From the NCBI GenBank assembly GCA_002299555.1, contig DBOL01000029.1, positions 20,108 to 84,107 of the forward strand: 64,000 nucleotides of DNA, read 5' to 3'. The stretch is from Candidatus Aminicenantes bacterium UBA647. GTDB taxonomy: Bacteria; Acidobacteriota; Aminicenantia; UBA2199. A program made the translations under genes and the position numbers. The notes under the pieces are model-generated. The model made no database searches. It worked only from the letters and a program-made list of their open reading frames with translations, and was not told the DNA's origin. This document shows, piece after piece, positions 39,287-47,337 of the stretch (positions are counted from its first letter, which is position 1; every line of letters starts with the position of its first letter).

Positions 39287-40480
39287 TTATTTTCCAGCTT
39301 CTGATCTGTAAAATTCACCGAGTATTTCTGCAACCTCAGGTCTTGAGAACTCCACCGGCAGTTTTTCACCGTTTGCGAGTAATTCTCTTACTTTTGTTCC
39401 TGAAAGAAATACCCAGTCGTCTCTGCCATGATCATCTACCGAGTTCATCATGATAACTTTGTTAAGCTTTTTTGACCAAGCTGTGTGATCCGCTTTGAAT
39501 ATCTCAATTTCGAGAGCATCTGCAGGAACTTCATCATCAAATATCTTCTGTGCATCAAAAGGTCCGTAATATGATCCGACACCGGCATGGTCACGTCCGA
39601 CTATCAGATGTGTGCATCCGCTGTTCTGTCTGAAAAGGGCATGAAGAACTGCTTCTCTAGGGCCTGCGTAGAGCATGTCAAATCCGTAACCTGTTATCAT
39701 TACTGTATTCGGGGGGAAATAGAGGTCAACCATCTTTCTGATCGAGGCATCTCTTACCGGAGCAGGAATATCTCCTTTCTTCAATTTTCCCAGGAGCATA
39801 TGGATAAGGATCCCATCTGCATTAACTCCGTCCTTTGCCATTTTACACAACTCTTCGTGAGCTCTGTGCATCGGATTTCTTGTCTGGAATGCGACAACCT
39901 TTTCCCATCCTGCTTTTTCGATCTCTTCTCTGATCTGGTATGCGGTTCTGAATGTTTCGGGGAATTCTGTCTCAAAGTATGAAAAATTTAATACTTCGAT
40001 AGGTCCTGAAACCATGAAGTTGCCAAGGCTTTCCCATATGGCAAGTCCGGGGTGTTCTTTATCGTCAGTTCCGTACACCTTATCGCCGATCATTTTTTTG
40101 TCTGTATCGGATAACTCCTCAATTGCTTTAACAGTCTGGATTGCGATGATCGGGTTCCCGTCCACATTAGGATCTTTTAAAGCGATCCTCTCTTTTCCTT
40201 TGATATCATCCACATTTTTAAGTAGATTTAGAACCGGGACCGGGAAGAAAATTCCATCTGCGGTATACATTTTTTCTGCAACTTTAATTGAATCGGAAAG
40301 ATTCATATATCCCTTAAGCGGGTTAAAATATCCACTTCCGAGCATAACTGCATTAGCAGCAGCCTGAGAACTAATAACGATCGAGGGTAAACTTGCAGCT
40401 TCTTTCAACAATTCATCTCTTTTATTACTATCCTGTACAAATAACGGATTTAAAGTATCTGAACCGTGCGGTTTGATCAT
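39287..40480 (-). CDS. sat: Sulfate adenylyltransferase (ATP sulfurylase), single-polypeptide type
   Basis: Forms APS from ATP and sulfate, or runs in reverse. The 397 residues match the homo-oligomeric Sat used by sulfate reducers and many sulfur oxidisers: an N-terminal PUA-like domain (LNPLFVQ, GYFNPLKGYM), the catalytic motif QTRNPMHRAHEE, and GRDHAGVGSYYG. It is unrelated to the CysDN form. No APS reductase, APS kinase, dsr or pyrophosphatase gene is in the window, so the direction and purpose are unclear. An AAGGAG site precedes the ATG. Confidence 0.94.
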   Translation of the reverse strand: MIKPHGSDTLNPLFVQDSNKRDELLKEAASLPSIVISSQAAANAVMLGSGYFNPLKGYMNLSDSIKVAEKMYTADGIFFPVPVLNLLKNVDDIKGKERIALKDPNVDGNPIIAIQTVKAIEELSDTDKKMIGDKVYGTDDKEHPGLAIWESLGNFMVSGPIEVLNFSYFETEFPETFRTAYQIREEIEKAGWEKVVAFQTRNPMHRAHEELCKMAKDGVNADGILIHMLLGKLKKGDIPAPVRDASIRKMVDLYFPPNTVMITGYGFDMLYAGPREAVLHALFRQNSGCTHLIVGRDHAGVGSYYGPFDAQKIFDDEVPADALEIEIFKADHTAWSKKLNKVIMMNSVDDHGRDDWVFLSGTKVRELLANGEKLPVEFSRPEVAEILGEFYRSEAGK

Positions 40481-40537
40481 AATATATCTCCTTTTTTTTG
40501 ATTGTTTTCAATCAGATATAATAAAAATTTAAGGTGA

Positions 40538-40566
40538 ATTATATACCAATACTCTCTAAACATCAA
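40538..40566 (-). promoter_or_regulatory. sat promoter
   Basis: On the minus strand TTGATG, 17 bases and TATAAT. Start would be near 40531. Between it and sat lies a small GATTG/CAATC hairpin around TTTT (40499-40512), just before the ribosome site. Confidence 0.5.
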
Positions 40567-40815
40567 CCATAGTTTGCCAGAGCAAGATGTTGAAATAATT
40601 ATTCAGTTAATGTATCTATTAATCGAGACCGGATGTAAAAAGATACGCCCGGTTCCGCGGGAGAAATAGATGTCAGATCCAATCAGTAACCATTATGATA
40701 AAAACTGTTTTAATTGACAGGCCGTGTTTATGCGAGAATAGCACGTTCCAGATTTCAGGTTAGAGTGATTGCAGAAAAGAGAAAAATGCTTTGATATCAC
40801 AGGAGAGTAAATGAG
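40567..40815. other. Gene-free spacer before tfoX-like gene
   Basis: Part of a 335-base gap between sat and the tfoX-like gene. It holds the sat promoter on its left. On the plus strand TTGACA occurs at 40714-40719 but the matching -10 is poor. Only very short open frames exist. CCGG-rich text around 40630-40665 can fold weakly. Nothing else is seen. Confidence 0.3.
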
Positions 40816-41154
40816 ATGGGGTCAAAACCAGAATTTGTTGAATTTGTTGTCGATCAGATAGATGATGCAGGAGAGATCACTTACAAAAAAATGTTTGGTG
40901 AGTATGGGCTCTATGGTGATGGGAAAATAATGGCGCTTGTATGTGATGACCAATTGTTCGTAAAGCCAACAGAAGCAGGAAGAGCGTTTATTAAAGATGT
41001 GGTTGAATCCCCGCCCTATCCGGGAGCAAAGCAATATTTTCTTATAGAAGATCAGGTGGAAGACCGGGAGTGGCTCAGTGAGTTGATAAGGTTAACTGTT
41101 GCTGAACTTCCTGAGCCCAAGCAAAAAAAAAAAAAATCGAAAAAATCAAAATAA
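40816..41154 (+). CDS. TfoX N-terminal domain protein
   Basis: A 112-residue protein with the TfoX/Sxy N-terminal fold: VDQIDDAGEITYKKMFGEYGLYGDGKIMAL is the typical opening, followed by LFVKPTEAGRAFI and YPGAKQYFLIED. The C-terminal TfoX domain, needed for competence regulation in gammaproteobacteria, is absent, and a lysine-rich tail (KKKKSKKSK) ends the protein. Such single-domain forms are widespread with no firm function. Three bases before the Sir2 gene, so the two are probably co-transcribed. Confidence 0.85.
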   Translation: MGSKPEFVEFVVDQIDDAGEITYKKMFGEYGLYGDGKIMALVCDDQLFVKPTEAGRAFIKDVVESPPYPGAKQYFLIEDQVEDREWLSELIRLTVAELPEPKQKKKKSKKSK

Positions 41155-41157
41155 AAA

Positions 41158-41919
41158 ATGCCGGATAATATTTTTCATAAAAATACAGAGAAGGCATTAG
41201 ATCTTCTTTTGAACTCCTCCAGGATAACAGCTTTCACTGGTGCAGGTATTTCCGTAGAGAGCGGGATCCCGCCTTTTCGGGGGGAAGGTGGTTTGTGGGC
41301 GAAATATAACCCGGAAATTCTTGAAATAGGATATTTCCTGAAAAACCCTGAAGAATCATGGAGAATAATAAAGGAAATATTTTATGATTTTTTCGGTAGT
41401 GCAAAACCCAACAAAGCTCACTTTGTGCTTGCGGAACTTGAGGAGATGGGCATACTCCACTCGATCATAACGCAGAATATAGATAATCTCCACCATGATG
41501 CAGGCAGCAGGGAGGTTTATGAATTTCATGGTAATTCAAGAGATCTTGTATGTACCGGCTGTGGAGAAAAGGAGCTTACACAAAACGTGGATTTGTTGGT
41601 GTTACCCCCTAGATGCAAAAAATGTGATGCGGTACTAAAACCCGATTTTGTTTTTTTTGGTGAGCCGATACCGGAAACGGCCAACCTGAAAGCCTGGTCT
41701 GAAGTGGCCAATTCAGACCTTTTTTTAATAATAGGCACTTCGGGAGAGATCATGCCGGCTTCACTGATCCCAATGGAAGCAAAAAAAAGAGGTAAAAAAA
41801 TAATTGAAGTGAATATTTCACCTTCAAACTTTACAAACGAAATAACTGATGCTTTCCTTAAAGGGAAAGCTACTGTAGTAATGGACAGTTTTTTAAAGGA
41901 AATAAAAAGATCTTGCTGA
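41158..41919 (+). CDS. Sir2 family NAD-dependent protein deacylase
   Basis: Removes acyl groups from protein lysines using NAD. The 253 residues have the NAD-binding GAGISVESGIPPFRG (28-42), TQNIDNLHHDAG (105-116), catalytic His124 in YEFHGN, and the zinc cysteines C132, C135, C153 and C156. All key residues are present, so it should be active. It starts three bases after the TfoX-like gene. In this organism acyl-CoA metabolism (dehydrogenase, mutase) might supply acylation targets, but that is only a guess. Confidence 0.93.
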   Translation: MPDNIFHKNTEKALDLLLNSSRITAFTGAGISVESGIPPFRGEGGLWAKYNPEILEIGYFLKNPEESWRIIKEIFYDFFGSAKPNKAHFVLAELEEMGILHSIITQNIDNLHHDAGSREVYEFHGNSRDLVCTGCGEKELTQNVDLLVLPPRCKKCDAVLKPDFVFFGEPIPETANLKAWSEVANSDLFLIIGTSGEIMPASLIPMEAKKRGKKIIEVNISPSNFTNEITDAFLKGKATVVMDSFLKEIKRSC

Positions 41920-41946
41920 ATTGCTATGTTTTTTAGGAGGTGCTAA

Positions 41947-42213
41947 ATGGCTGATCGTTTAACAGAAGAGCAAATTGAAAAAATCGTTGAAGAACTTGAA
42001 GCGGAAAACAAGATCGGTGCGATTAAAATATGCCGGGAGTTCACAGGTTGGGGATTGAAAGAGTCCAAGGAGTTTGTAGATAATTATGTAAATGATCTAA
42101 TTGAACGGGATCCCGAAAAATACAGCCATCTCTTGTCTGCCGGAAGCAGAGGGTGTTTCGGTGTAATGGCTGTTGTAGGATTTTCTCTGGGAATAATTAT
42201 TATACTTGTTTGA
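41947..42213 (+). CDS. Membrane-anchored ribosomal L7/L12 C-terminal-like protein
   Basis: An 88-residue protein. Residues 8-50 (ENKIGAIKICREFTGWGLKESKEFVD in the centre) closely follow the L7/L12 C-terminal domain pattern IGAIKVVREITGLGLKEAKDLV, which in ribosomes binds translation factors. The flexible hinge and N-terminal dimer domain are absent; instead the protein ends with a single hydrophobic helix (about 70-88). A TAGGAGG site precedes the ATG. Similar small proteins exist in many bacteria, sometimes annotated as ribosomal-like; function unknown. Confidence 0.75.
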   Translation: MADRLTEEQIEKIVEELEAENKIGAIKICREFTGWGLKESKEFVDNYVNDLIERDPEKYSHLLSAGSRGCFGVMAVVGFSLGIIIILV

Positions 42214-42459
42214 AAAAATCGATATGGAGAATAGTAATTGAGATGCCCTGATCAATTAAGCCTGTTGCTTATCGGGGCTGAGTATAACAATGCTTTAACA
42301 AAGAGCAGTCTTGTAACTGCTCCATTCGGTTCAGGCTGCGGGCAATTATCAGCTTTGTGAATTGAGTGGGGATAGTTTTCTATATAAATCGTTCTGGAAA
42401 AGACTTAAAAAATCCAGAGTAAAAGCAGGACAATTAAATTAGTAGGTAAAGAGAAGAGA
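42214..42459. other. Spacer with two stable hairpins, possible structured RNA
   Basis: No coding frame fits this 246-base gap. At 42245-42278 GCCCTGAT pairs with ATCGGGGC (8 base pairs, one G-T), and an inner AAGC pairs with GCTT with a 5-base bulge. At 42303-42322 GAGCAGT pairs with ACTGCTC over a 6-base loop. Neither is followed by a T-run, so they are not simple terminators. The stretch is richer in GC than other gaps and could be a small RNA or a leader of the next gene. Confidence 0.4.
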
Positions 42460-43740
42460 ATGGCACATAGAAATTTAAAAAAGGGGTATTCAGATTTGGT
42501 TGACAGGTTAAATCGTTTTCCTCAGGGAGCGCCTCCTTCAGATGTATTATTTAAGATCCTGAAAATGTTGTTCAGTGAAAAAGAGGCAGAGCTAGTCTCG
42601 TTATTACCGATAAAACCTTTTACTGCAGAGAAAGCCGGCAAAATTTGGAAGATGGATATGGTTTCAACCCAAAATATTCTTAATTTGTTGTCGGAAAGGG
42701 CAATTCTTGTTGATGTTGAACAAATTGGAGCGACGGTTTATACACTGCCTCCTCCGATGGCAGGTTTTTTTGAATTTTCACTGATGAGGGTCAGAGGTGA
42801 CATCGATCAAAAGTTGCTGAGTGAATTGTTTTATCAATATCTTAATGTCGAGGAAGAATTTATTAGAGAATTATTTACGAGGGGAGATACTCAGCTGGGA
42901 CGTACATTTGTCCAGGAACCTGCACTATCAAAAAAAAATGCACTCCATGTTCTGGATTACGAAAGGGCCACAGAGGTAATAAAAACTGCAAGCCATATAA
43001 GTGTCGGTATATGCTATTGCCGTCACAAAATGGAACATCTTGGTAAGGATTGTGATGCTCCGAAAGATATTTGCATGACCTTTGGCAATACTGCAAATTC
43101 ACTTGCCAGACATGAATTTGCCAAGGCAATTGATGAAGTGGAGTGTCTGGACCTTCTTCAGGTTGCATATGAAAATAATCTGGTCCAATTTGGCGAGAAT
43201 GTCAGAGAAAAAGTGAGCTTTATCTGTAATTGTTGCGGATGCTGCTGCGAAGCTATGATCGCAGCAAGAAAATTTGCAATTCTTGATCCTGTACACACAA
43301 CAAACTTTCTGCCTGTTGTAGATGAATCGGAGTGCAATGGGTGTGGACAATGTGTGATTGCCTGCCCTGTGGAAGCAATGACCCTTATCTCCTTAAGTGA
43401 TCCGGAAAAGCCAAATCAGAAGATAGCAAAACTGGACGAGGACCTTTGTCTCGGGTGTGGTGTATGTGTCAGGGTATGTTCTAAAGACAGTATTTCTCTT
43501 GAGTCGCGGCAAAAAAGAGTACTTACACCACTCAATGGTACTCATAGAACTGTCGTGATGGCTATTGAGAGGGGAAAGTTACAGCATTTGTTCTTTGATA
43601 ACAGGGTGTTGTGGAGTCATAGAGCTTTGGCAGCAGTGCTTGGAGTAATTCTAAAACTTCCCCCGGTAAAGCAAATCATGGCAAGCAACCAGATAAAATC
43701 CCGTTACCTTGAAAATTTGATAAATAGAAAAGTAAATTAA
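42460..43740 (+). CDS. Cysteine-rich ferredoxin-type protein with winged-helix-like N-terminus
   Basis: The 426 residues contain, in order, a helical region resembling a winged-helix domain (about 25-95), a cysteine group ICYCRH with C185, C187, C198, C205, a second group CNCCGCCC (C256, C258, C259, C261-C263), and two classic 4Fe-4S sites (C292, C295, C298, C302 and C330, C333, C336, C340). About 18 cysteines could hold two cubane clusters plus at least one further centre. It has no signal peptide, so it acts in the cytosol, perhaps in electron transfer or as a redox sensor. Homologues exist in anaerobes as uncharacterised 4Fe-4S proteins. Confidence 0.72.
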   Translation: MAHRNLKKGYSDLVDRLNRFPQGAPPSDVLFKILKMLFSEKEAELVSLLPIKPFTAEKAGKIWKMDMVSTQNILNLLSERAILVDVEQIGATVYTLPPPMAGFFEFSLMRVRGDIDQKLLSELFYQYLNVEEEFIRELFTRGDTQLGRTFVQEPALSKKNALHVLDYERATEVIKTASHISVGICYCRHKMEHLGKDCDAPKDICMTFGNTANSLARHEFAKAIDEVECLDLLQVAYENNLVQFGENVREKVSFICNCCGCCCEAMIAARKFAILDPVHTTNFLPVVDESECNGCGQCVIACPVEAMTLISLSDPEKPNQKIAKLDEDLCLGCGVCVRVCSKDSISLESRQKRVLTPLNGTHRTVVMAIERGKLQHLFFDNRVLWSHRALAAVLGVILKLPPVKQIMASNQIKSRYLENLINRKVN

Positions 43741-43781
43741 GATATTATAAATATTAAATTTTGTTTCTAATTGGAGAAAAG

Positions 43782-44156
43782 ATGAAATTTTGCACAGCAA
43801 TAAATTGTATGGACGGGCGTGTCCAGCTACCTGTGATCGAATATCTGAAAAAAAAATACAGAGTAGAGTATGTTGATATGATTACTGAGCCCGGGCCGAA
43901 TAAAATTCTTTCAGACAGAACGGATCAGAAACTTATTGAATCTATTTTTGCCCGCGTCAAAATCTCTGTAGAGAAGCATGGATCAAAACACATTGTGATT
44001 ATAGGGCACCATGATTGTGCAGGGAATCCCACTGACGAGGAAAATCAGAAAGCGCAAACACAGAATGCAATTAATGTAATTAAAAACAAATTTCAAAATG
44101 TAGAAGTTATCGGTCTCTGGGTCAACAAGAATTGGGATGTGATCGAGATTAACTGA
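43782..44156 (+). CDS. Small beta-carbonic-anhydrase-like protein
   Basis: A 124-residue protein with the beta-carbonic anhydrase zinc site: C9-M-D11-G-R13 and G75-H76-H-D-C79. Zinc ligands would be C9, H76 and C79, with the D-R dyad intact. It is much shorter than normal enzymes (about 200 residues), lacking parts that form the active-site dimer, so carbonic anhydrase activity is not assured. I chose ATG 43782, which follows TTGGAG; an upstream start at 43761 is poorer. It lies 41 bases after the cysteine-rich protein gene. Confidence 0.7.
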   Translation: MKFCTAINCMDGRVQLPVIEYLKKKYRVEYVDMITEPGPNKILSDRTDQKLIESIFARVKISVEKHGSKHIVIIGHHDCAGNPTDEENQKAQTQNAINVIKNKFQNVEVIGLWVNKNWDVIEIN

Positions 44157-44261
44157 TCTATCTTCAGTAAAAGTGAACAACTTTTTTATTTAATAAAATA
44201 CTTGAAAAAGCAAAACCAATCGTTTAACATACCCAACTTGGTAACATTAGGAGAAATTTAA

Positions 44262-44762
44262 ATGAATACAAATATAAAAAGCAATTTGAGAGCAAATGCT
44301 CTTGCAGACAGGTTGGAACAGGGAGCAGCAGCACTTGTTGCTTTTGCAGAAAAAATGTCAGATTCAGAATGGAACAGACCTCTTTCAGATGGAAAAAGAA
44401 AGCTGGGTGTTATTGTGCATCATGTAGCGAGTGTTTATCCGGTAGAGATAGAATTAGCACAAACTCTTGCTTCGGGACAGCCTATAACAGGTGCTACGAA
44501 AAAGGTGATTGATGATATGAACGCAAACCATTCAGCTGAATTTGAATTAGCAGGGAGGAAAGAAACTATTGACCTGCTGAGACAAAACAGCAAAGTTGCA
44601 GCGGATGCAGTAAGGTTGTTTAGTGATAAAGAGCTTGACAATGCTGCCACAGTCTCATTAAATGCAGATGCGCCTCTTACCACTCAGTTCTTTATAGAAG
44701 ACCATGCTCTCAGGCATAGTTATCATCATCTGGCACAATTGAGAGATACACTTAAACGTTAG
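44262..44762 (+). CDS. DinB family protein
   Basis: DinB/YfiT-like four-helix bundle, 166 residues. Probable metal histidines are in VIVHHVAS (about 53-54) and in EDHALRHSYHHLAQL near the C-terminus, matching the three-histidine site used by metal-dependent thiol S-transferases and related enzymes. An AGGAG site precedes the ATG. Substrate unknown. It stands alone between two spacers of about 100 bases. Confidence 0.8.
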   Translation: MNTNIKSNLRANALADRLEQGAAALVAFAEKMSDSEWNRPLSDGKRKLGVIVHHVASVYPVEIELAQTLASGQPITGATKKVIDDMNANHSAEFELAGRKETIDLLRQNSKVAADAVRLFSDKELDNAATVSLNADAPLTTQFFIEDHALRHSYHHLAQLRDTLKR

Positions 44763-44765
44763 AAC

Positions 44766-44796
44766 CTGAATCTTAAAAGAATTGATAAAGATTCAG
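44766..44796. terminator. Hairpin after the DinB gene
   Basis: CTGAATCTT and AAGATTCAG form a 9-base inverted repeat with a 13-base loop, beginning three bases after the DinB stop. There is no T-run, so if it acts as a terminator it is not of the standard intrinsic kind; it may protect the 3' end instead. Confidence 0.35.
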
Positions 44797-44878
44797 AATT
44801 GGGAATTAAATACATTTCTGATGTAAACAATTCCCCTGAATAGAATAATTTATTGTAGTAAAGAGAGAGGAGATAATT

Positions 44879-45811
44879 ATGAAGAAAAAAAAACAAAATA
44901 TTAAAGTTGCTGCAGCACAGGCTGCTCCAGTTTATTTAGACAAAGATGCAACTATTAAAAAAGCGTGTTTTCTTATAGAAGAAGCAGCGAAAAAAGGAGC
45001 GGAACTAATTGTTTTTCCCGAGGCATTCATCCCGGGCTATCCTGACTGGGTATGGTTGATCCCCAATAGCAGATCTAAGGAACTAAACGATCTGTATCTT
45101 GAGCTGGTAAATAATGCAGTATCAAGTGGAGATGGATCGATAAAGGAATTGAGCAGAGTTGCAGAAGAAAACAATATATATGTTGTGATAGGTATAAATG
45201 AGATCAATAAAGAATCCAGTGGCGGGAGCCTTTACAACAGCCTTCTCTATATAAATGAGAAAGGAGGGGTAGAGGGAATTCACCGGAAATTGATTCCAAC
45301 TGGTGGTGAACGATTGGTATGGGCACGTGGAGATGGAAGTACACTTCACACATTTGAAACTTCAATTGGAAAACTTGGAGGTTTGATCTGTTGGGAAAAT
45401 TTTATGCCCCTCGCCCGTCAGGCAATGTATGATGCGGGAGTTCAAATCCTGGCAGCCCCGACCTGGGACAAGAGTGATAACTGGCTGATGAGTTTAAAGC
45501 ATATAGCAAGAGAGGGGGGGATGTTTATTGTCGGGTCGTGTATGGCCCTGAGGATGGATGATATTCCGGAAAGACTTAATTTTAAAACTCTTTATCCTGA
45601 GGGCAAAGAGTGGATAAATACTGGGAAAAGCTGCATAATTAATCCGAAAGGTGAGTTTATTGCAGGCCCTGCCGAAGGGAAAGAAGAAATTATCTATGCA
45701 GATATTGATTTGACTGAGATTATTGCTGCAAAAAGAATGTTTGATGTATCAGGGCACTATTCCAGACCTGATGTATTTAAATATTCAGTTGTAAAAGAAC
45801 AATTAAAGTAG
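44879..45811 (+). CDS. Nitrilase
   Basis: Hydrolyses a nitrile to carboxylic acid and ammonia. The catalytic triad is E48 (FPEAFIPGYP), K137 (HRKLIPTGGERLVW) and C171 (GGLICWENFMPLARQAMY). The WENFMPLAR form and the ERLVWARGDG stretch place it with true nitrilases and cyanide hydratases rather than amidases or carbamoylases. Length 310 residues is typical. An AGAGGAG site precedes the ATG. The substrate cannot be told from sequence. The DCC-family gene follows after 17 bases. Confidence 0.88.
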   Translation: MKKKKQNIKVAAAQAAPVYLDKDATIKKACFLIEEAAKKGAELIVFPEAFIPGYPDWVWLIPNSRSKELNDLYLELVNNAVSSGDGSIKELSRVAEENNIYVVIGINEINKESSGGSLYNSLLYINEKGGVEGIHRKLIPTGGERLVWARGDGSTLHTFETSIGKLGGLICWENFMPLARQAMYDAGVQILAAPTWDKSDNWLMSLKHIAREGGMFIVGSCMALRMDDIPERLNFKTLYPEGKEWINTGKSCIINPKGEFIAGPAEGKEEIIYADIDLTEIIAAKRMFDVSGHYSRPDVFKYSVVKEQLK

Positions 45812-45828
45812 AGCTTAGAAAGGATGAG

Positions 45829-46248
45829 ATGAAAAAACTGATTGTATCTGAAGGAACAAAAATCATTATCTTTGATGGAGTGTGTAATTTTTGCAATTGG
45901 GCTGTTAATTTTATTATAAAGCGGGATAAAGGAAATATTTTCATTTTTGCTGCTTCTCAAAGCAGGGCCGGGCAGGAGATTATTCACAAGCACAAACTGG
46001 ATGCAAAAGGATATGAAACAATAATACTGACAATAGATGGAGATATATTTGTAAAATCAGAAGCAGTGCTTGAAATATTCAAATATCTGAAAGGCGGATG
46101 GAAATATTTAAGAATTCTTAAAATATTTCCCCGGATATTCAGAGATCGGGGATATACGGTTTTTGCCAAATTCAGGTATAAAATTTTCGGTAAACGTGAC
46201 ACCTGCATGGTGCCCATGGATGAACTAAAAAATCGTTTCCTGATTTAG
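45829..46248 (+). CDS. DCC family thiol-disulfide oxidoreductase-like protein
   Basis: A 139-residue protein of the DUF393 family, which carries a thioredoxin-like D-x-x-C-x-x-C motif: FDGVCNFCNWAVNFIIKRD with C19 and C22. The C-terminal half (FRDRGYTVFAKFRYKIFGKRDTCMVP) is also typical and includes the conserved R-Y-x-x-F-G-K. Proposed as a thiol oxidoreductase; the biological role is not established. It is co-directional with the nitrilase and its end overlaps the chorismate mutase stop by 4 bases on the opposite strand. Confidence 0.85.
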   Translation: MKKLIVSEGTKIIIFDGVCNFCNWAVNFIIKRDKGNIFIFAASQSRAGQEIIHKHKLDAKGYETIILTIDGDIFVKSEAVLEIFKYLKGGWKYLRILKIFPRIFRDRGYTVFAKFRYKIFGKRDTCMVPMDELKNRFLI

Positions 46249-46493
46249 TCAATCTGAACCCTTTTACTCTCTGCAATAATTAGTTCGAAGAGTTCTCTGA
46301 GGAATGAGGGATCAATTTTTTCATCTGATGTATTCAATGCATTTAATATTACCTGCATTTCACGGGATTTATCTGTAATTATTTCCTTGCTCTTTCCGAT
46401 GGATTTTGAAACTTCCATCCGTTTGATAATTAAATTCACTATCTCACTATCTATCTTGTCTATTTCTTTTCTCAATTCAATAATTGTTTTCAT
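46245..46493 (-). CDS. Chorismate mutase, AroQ class
   Basis: Rearranges chorismate to prephenate for phenylalanine and tyrosine synthesis. The 82-residue protein is the compact all-helical AroQ domain. Catalytic positions can be aligned: R8, R25, K36, then D41-K-S-R44-E45, with a four-residue shorter loop than E. coli. It is stand-alone, not fused to prephenate dehydratase or DAHP synthase. It lies divergent to the menaquinone operon, which competes for chorismate. Confidence 0.82.
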   Translation of the reverse strand: MKTIIELRKEIDKIDSEIVNLIIKRMEVSKSIGKSKEIITDKSREMQVILNALNTSDEKIDPSFLRELFELIIAESKRVQID

Positions 46494-46562
46494 GCTTTTA
46501 TAGATGGATTATAGATTTATACTTTCCGGATGTCAAAGTGACCTGCAGGACTTTAGATTCAG

Positions 46563-46591
46563 TTGAATTAGAGATTTTCATATGATATTAT
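46563..46591 (+). promoter_or_regulatory. Promoter of the menaquinone operon
   Basis: TTGAAT, a 17-base spacer and TATTAT. Start would be about 46598, only eight bases before the menG ATG, and no ribosome site is visible, so the transcript may be nearly leaderless. Confidence 0.45.
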
Positions 46592-46605
46592 CGTTCATAA
46601 TTTAA

Positions 46606-47337
46606 ATGGATACTAATCAAGGCAGATATACAGAAGAAAAAAAGAAGGCATGGAAGATCTTTGACCGGATTTATAAAAAATATGATCTCCTTAATCATCT
46701 CCTTTCTCTGGGTTTCGATTTTCATTGGAGGAAAAAACTGTCAAGTCTTACCGGTGGAAAAAAAGACAGGAGTTTACTTGACCTTGCAACGGGAACCGGT
46801 GATGTTCTGTTCAGCCTAATCAAACATTCAGGCAGGTTCGATAAAGCAGTTGGAGTTGATATGTCTTTTAACATGCTGTCGCATGCAGCAAGAAAAAGTA
46901 TTAAAAAGGGGAAAAGCGATGAAGTTGACTTCATCCTTGGAGATGCAAATTCGATCCCTGTTAAAACCGGGAGTTTTGATATAGCTACAATGGCCTTTGG
47001 AATAAGAAATATATCAGAACCAGTAATCGCCTTGCGGGATATCTACAGGACTCTTGCAAATGGTGGCAGAGTGCTGATCCTGGAGTTTTCATTGCCGGGA
47101 AACAAATTTTTAAAATGGGTTCACCTTGTCTATCTCAGATATTTCCTTCCGGTTATTGGCAGGCTGATCTCCGGTGATATTGAGGCTTACAGGTATCTGA
47201 ATAAAACAATAGAAGTATTTCCATATGGAGATAAATTCATAAGGTTAATGGAAGATGCGGGATTTGCTGAATGTGAAAAATTCCCTTTGACAATGGGAAT
47301 AGTAACTATCTATAGAGGTGTCAGGCCAAATGGATAA
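46606..47337 (+). CDS. menG: Demethylmenaquinone methyltransferase
   Basis: Adds the final methyl group to demethylmenaquinone using S-adenosylmethionine (UbiE family). The 243 residues have FDRIYKKYDLLNHLLSLGFDFHWR, the SAM motif LDLATGTGDVLF, FGIRNISE and EFSLP. First gene of the men operon. Because the neighbours are all menaquinone genes, the role is menaquinone rather than ubiquinone. The start lacks a ribosome site. menF overlaps its last 8 bases. Confidence 0.93.
   Translation: MDTNQGRYTEEKKKAWKIFDRIYKKYDLLNHLLSLGFDFHWRKKLSSLTGGKKDRSLLDLATGTGDVLFSLIKHSGRFDKAVGVDMSFNMLSHAARKSIKKGKSDEVDFILGDANSIPVKTGSFDIATMAFGIRNISEPVIALRDIYRTLANGGRVLILEFSLPGNKFLKWVHLVYLRYFLPVIGRLISGDIEAYRYLNKTIEVFPYGDKFIRLMEDAGFAECEKFPLTMGIVTIYRGVRPNG

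Noticed and set aside
42303..42380. tRNA-like sequence containing GGTTCAGGC in the gap before the ferredoxin gene
   Set aside because: No acceptor stem, D-arm or anticodon arm could be assembled around it.
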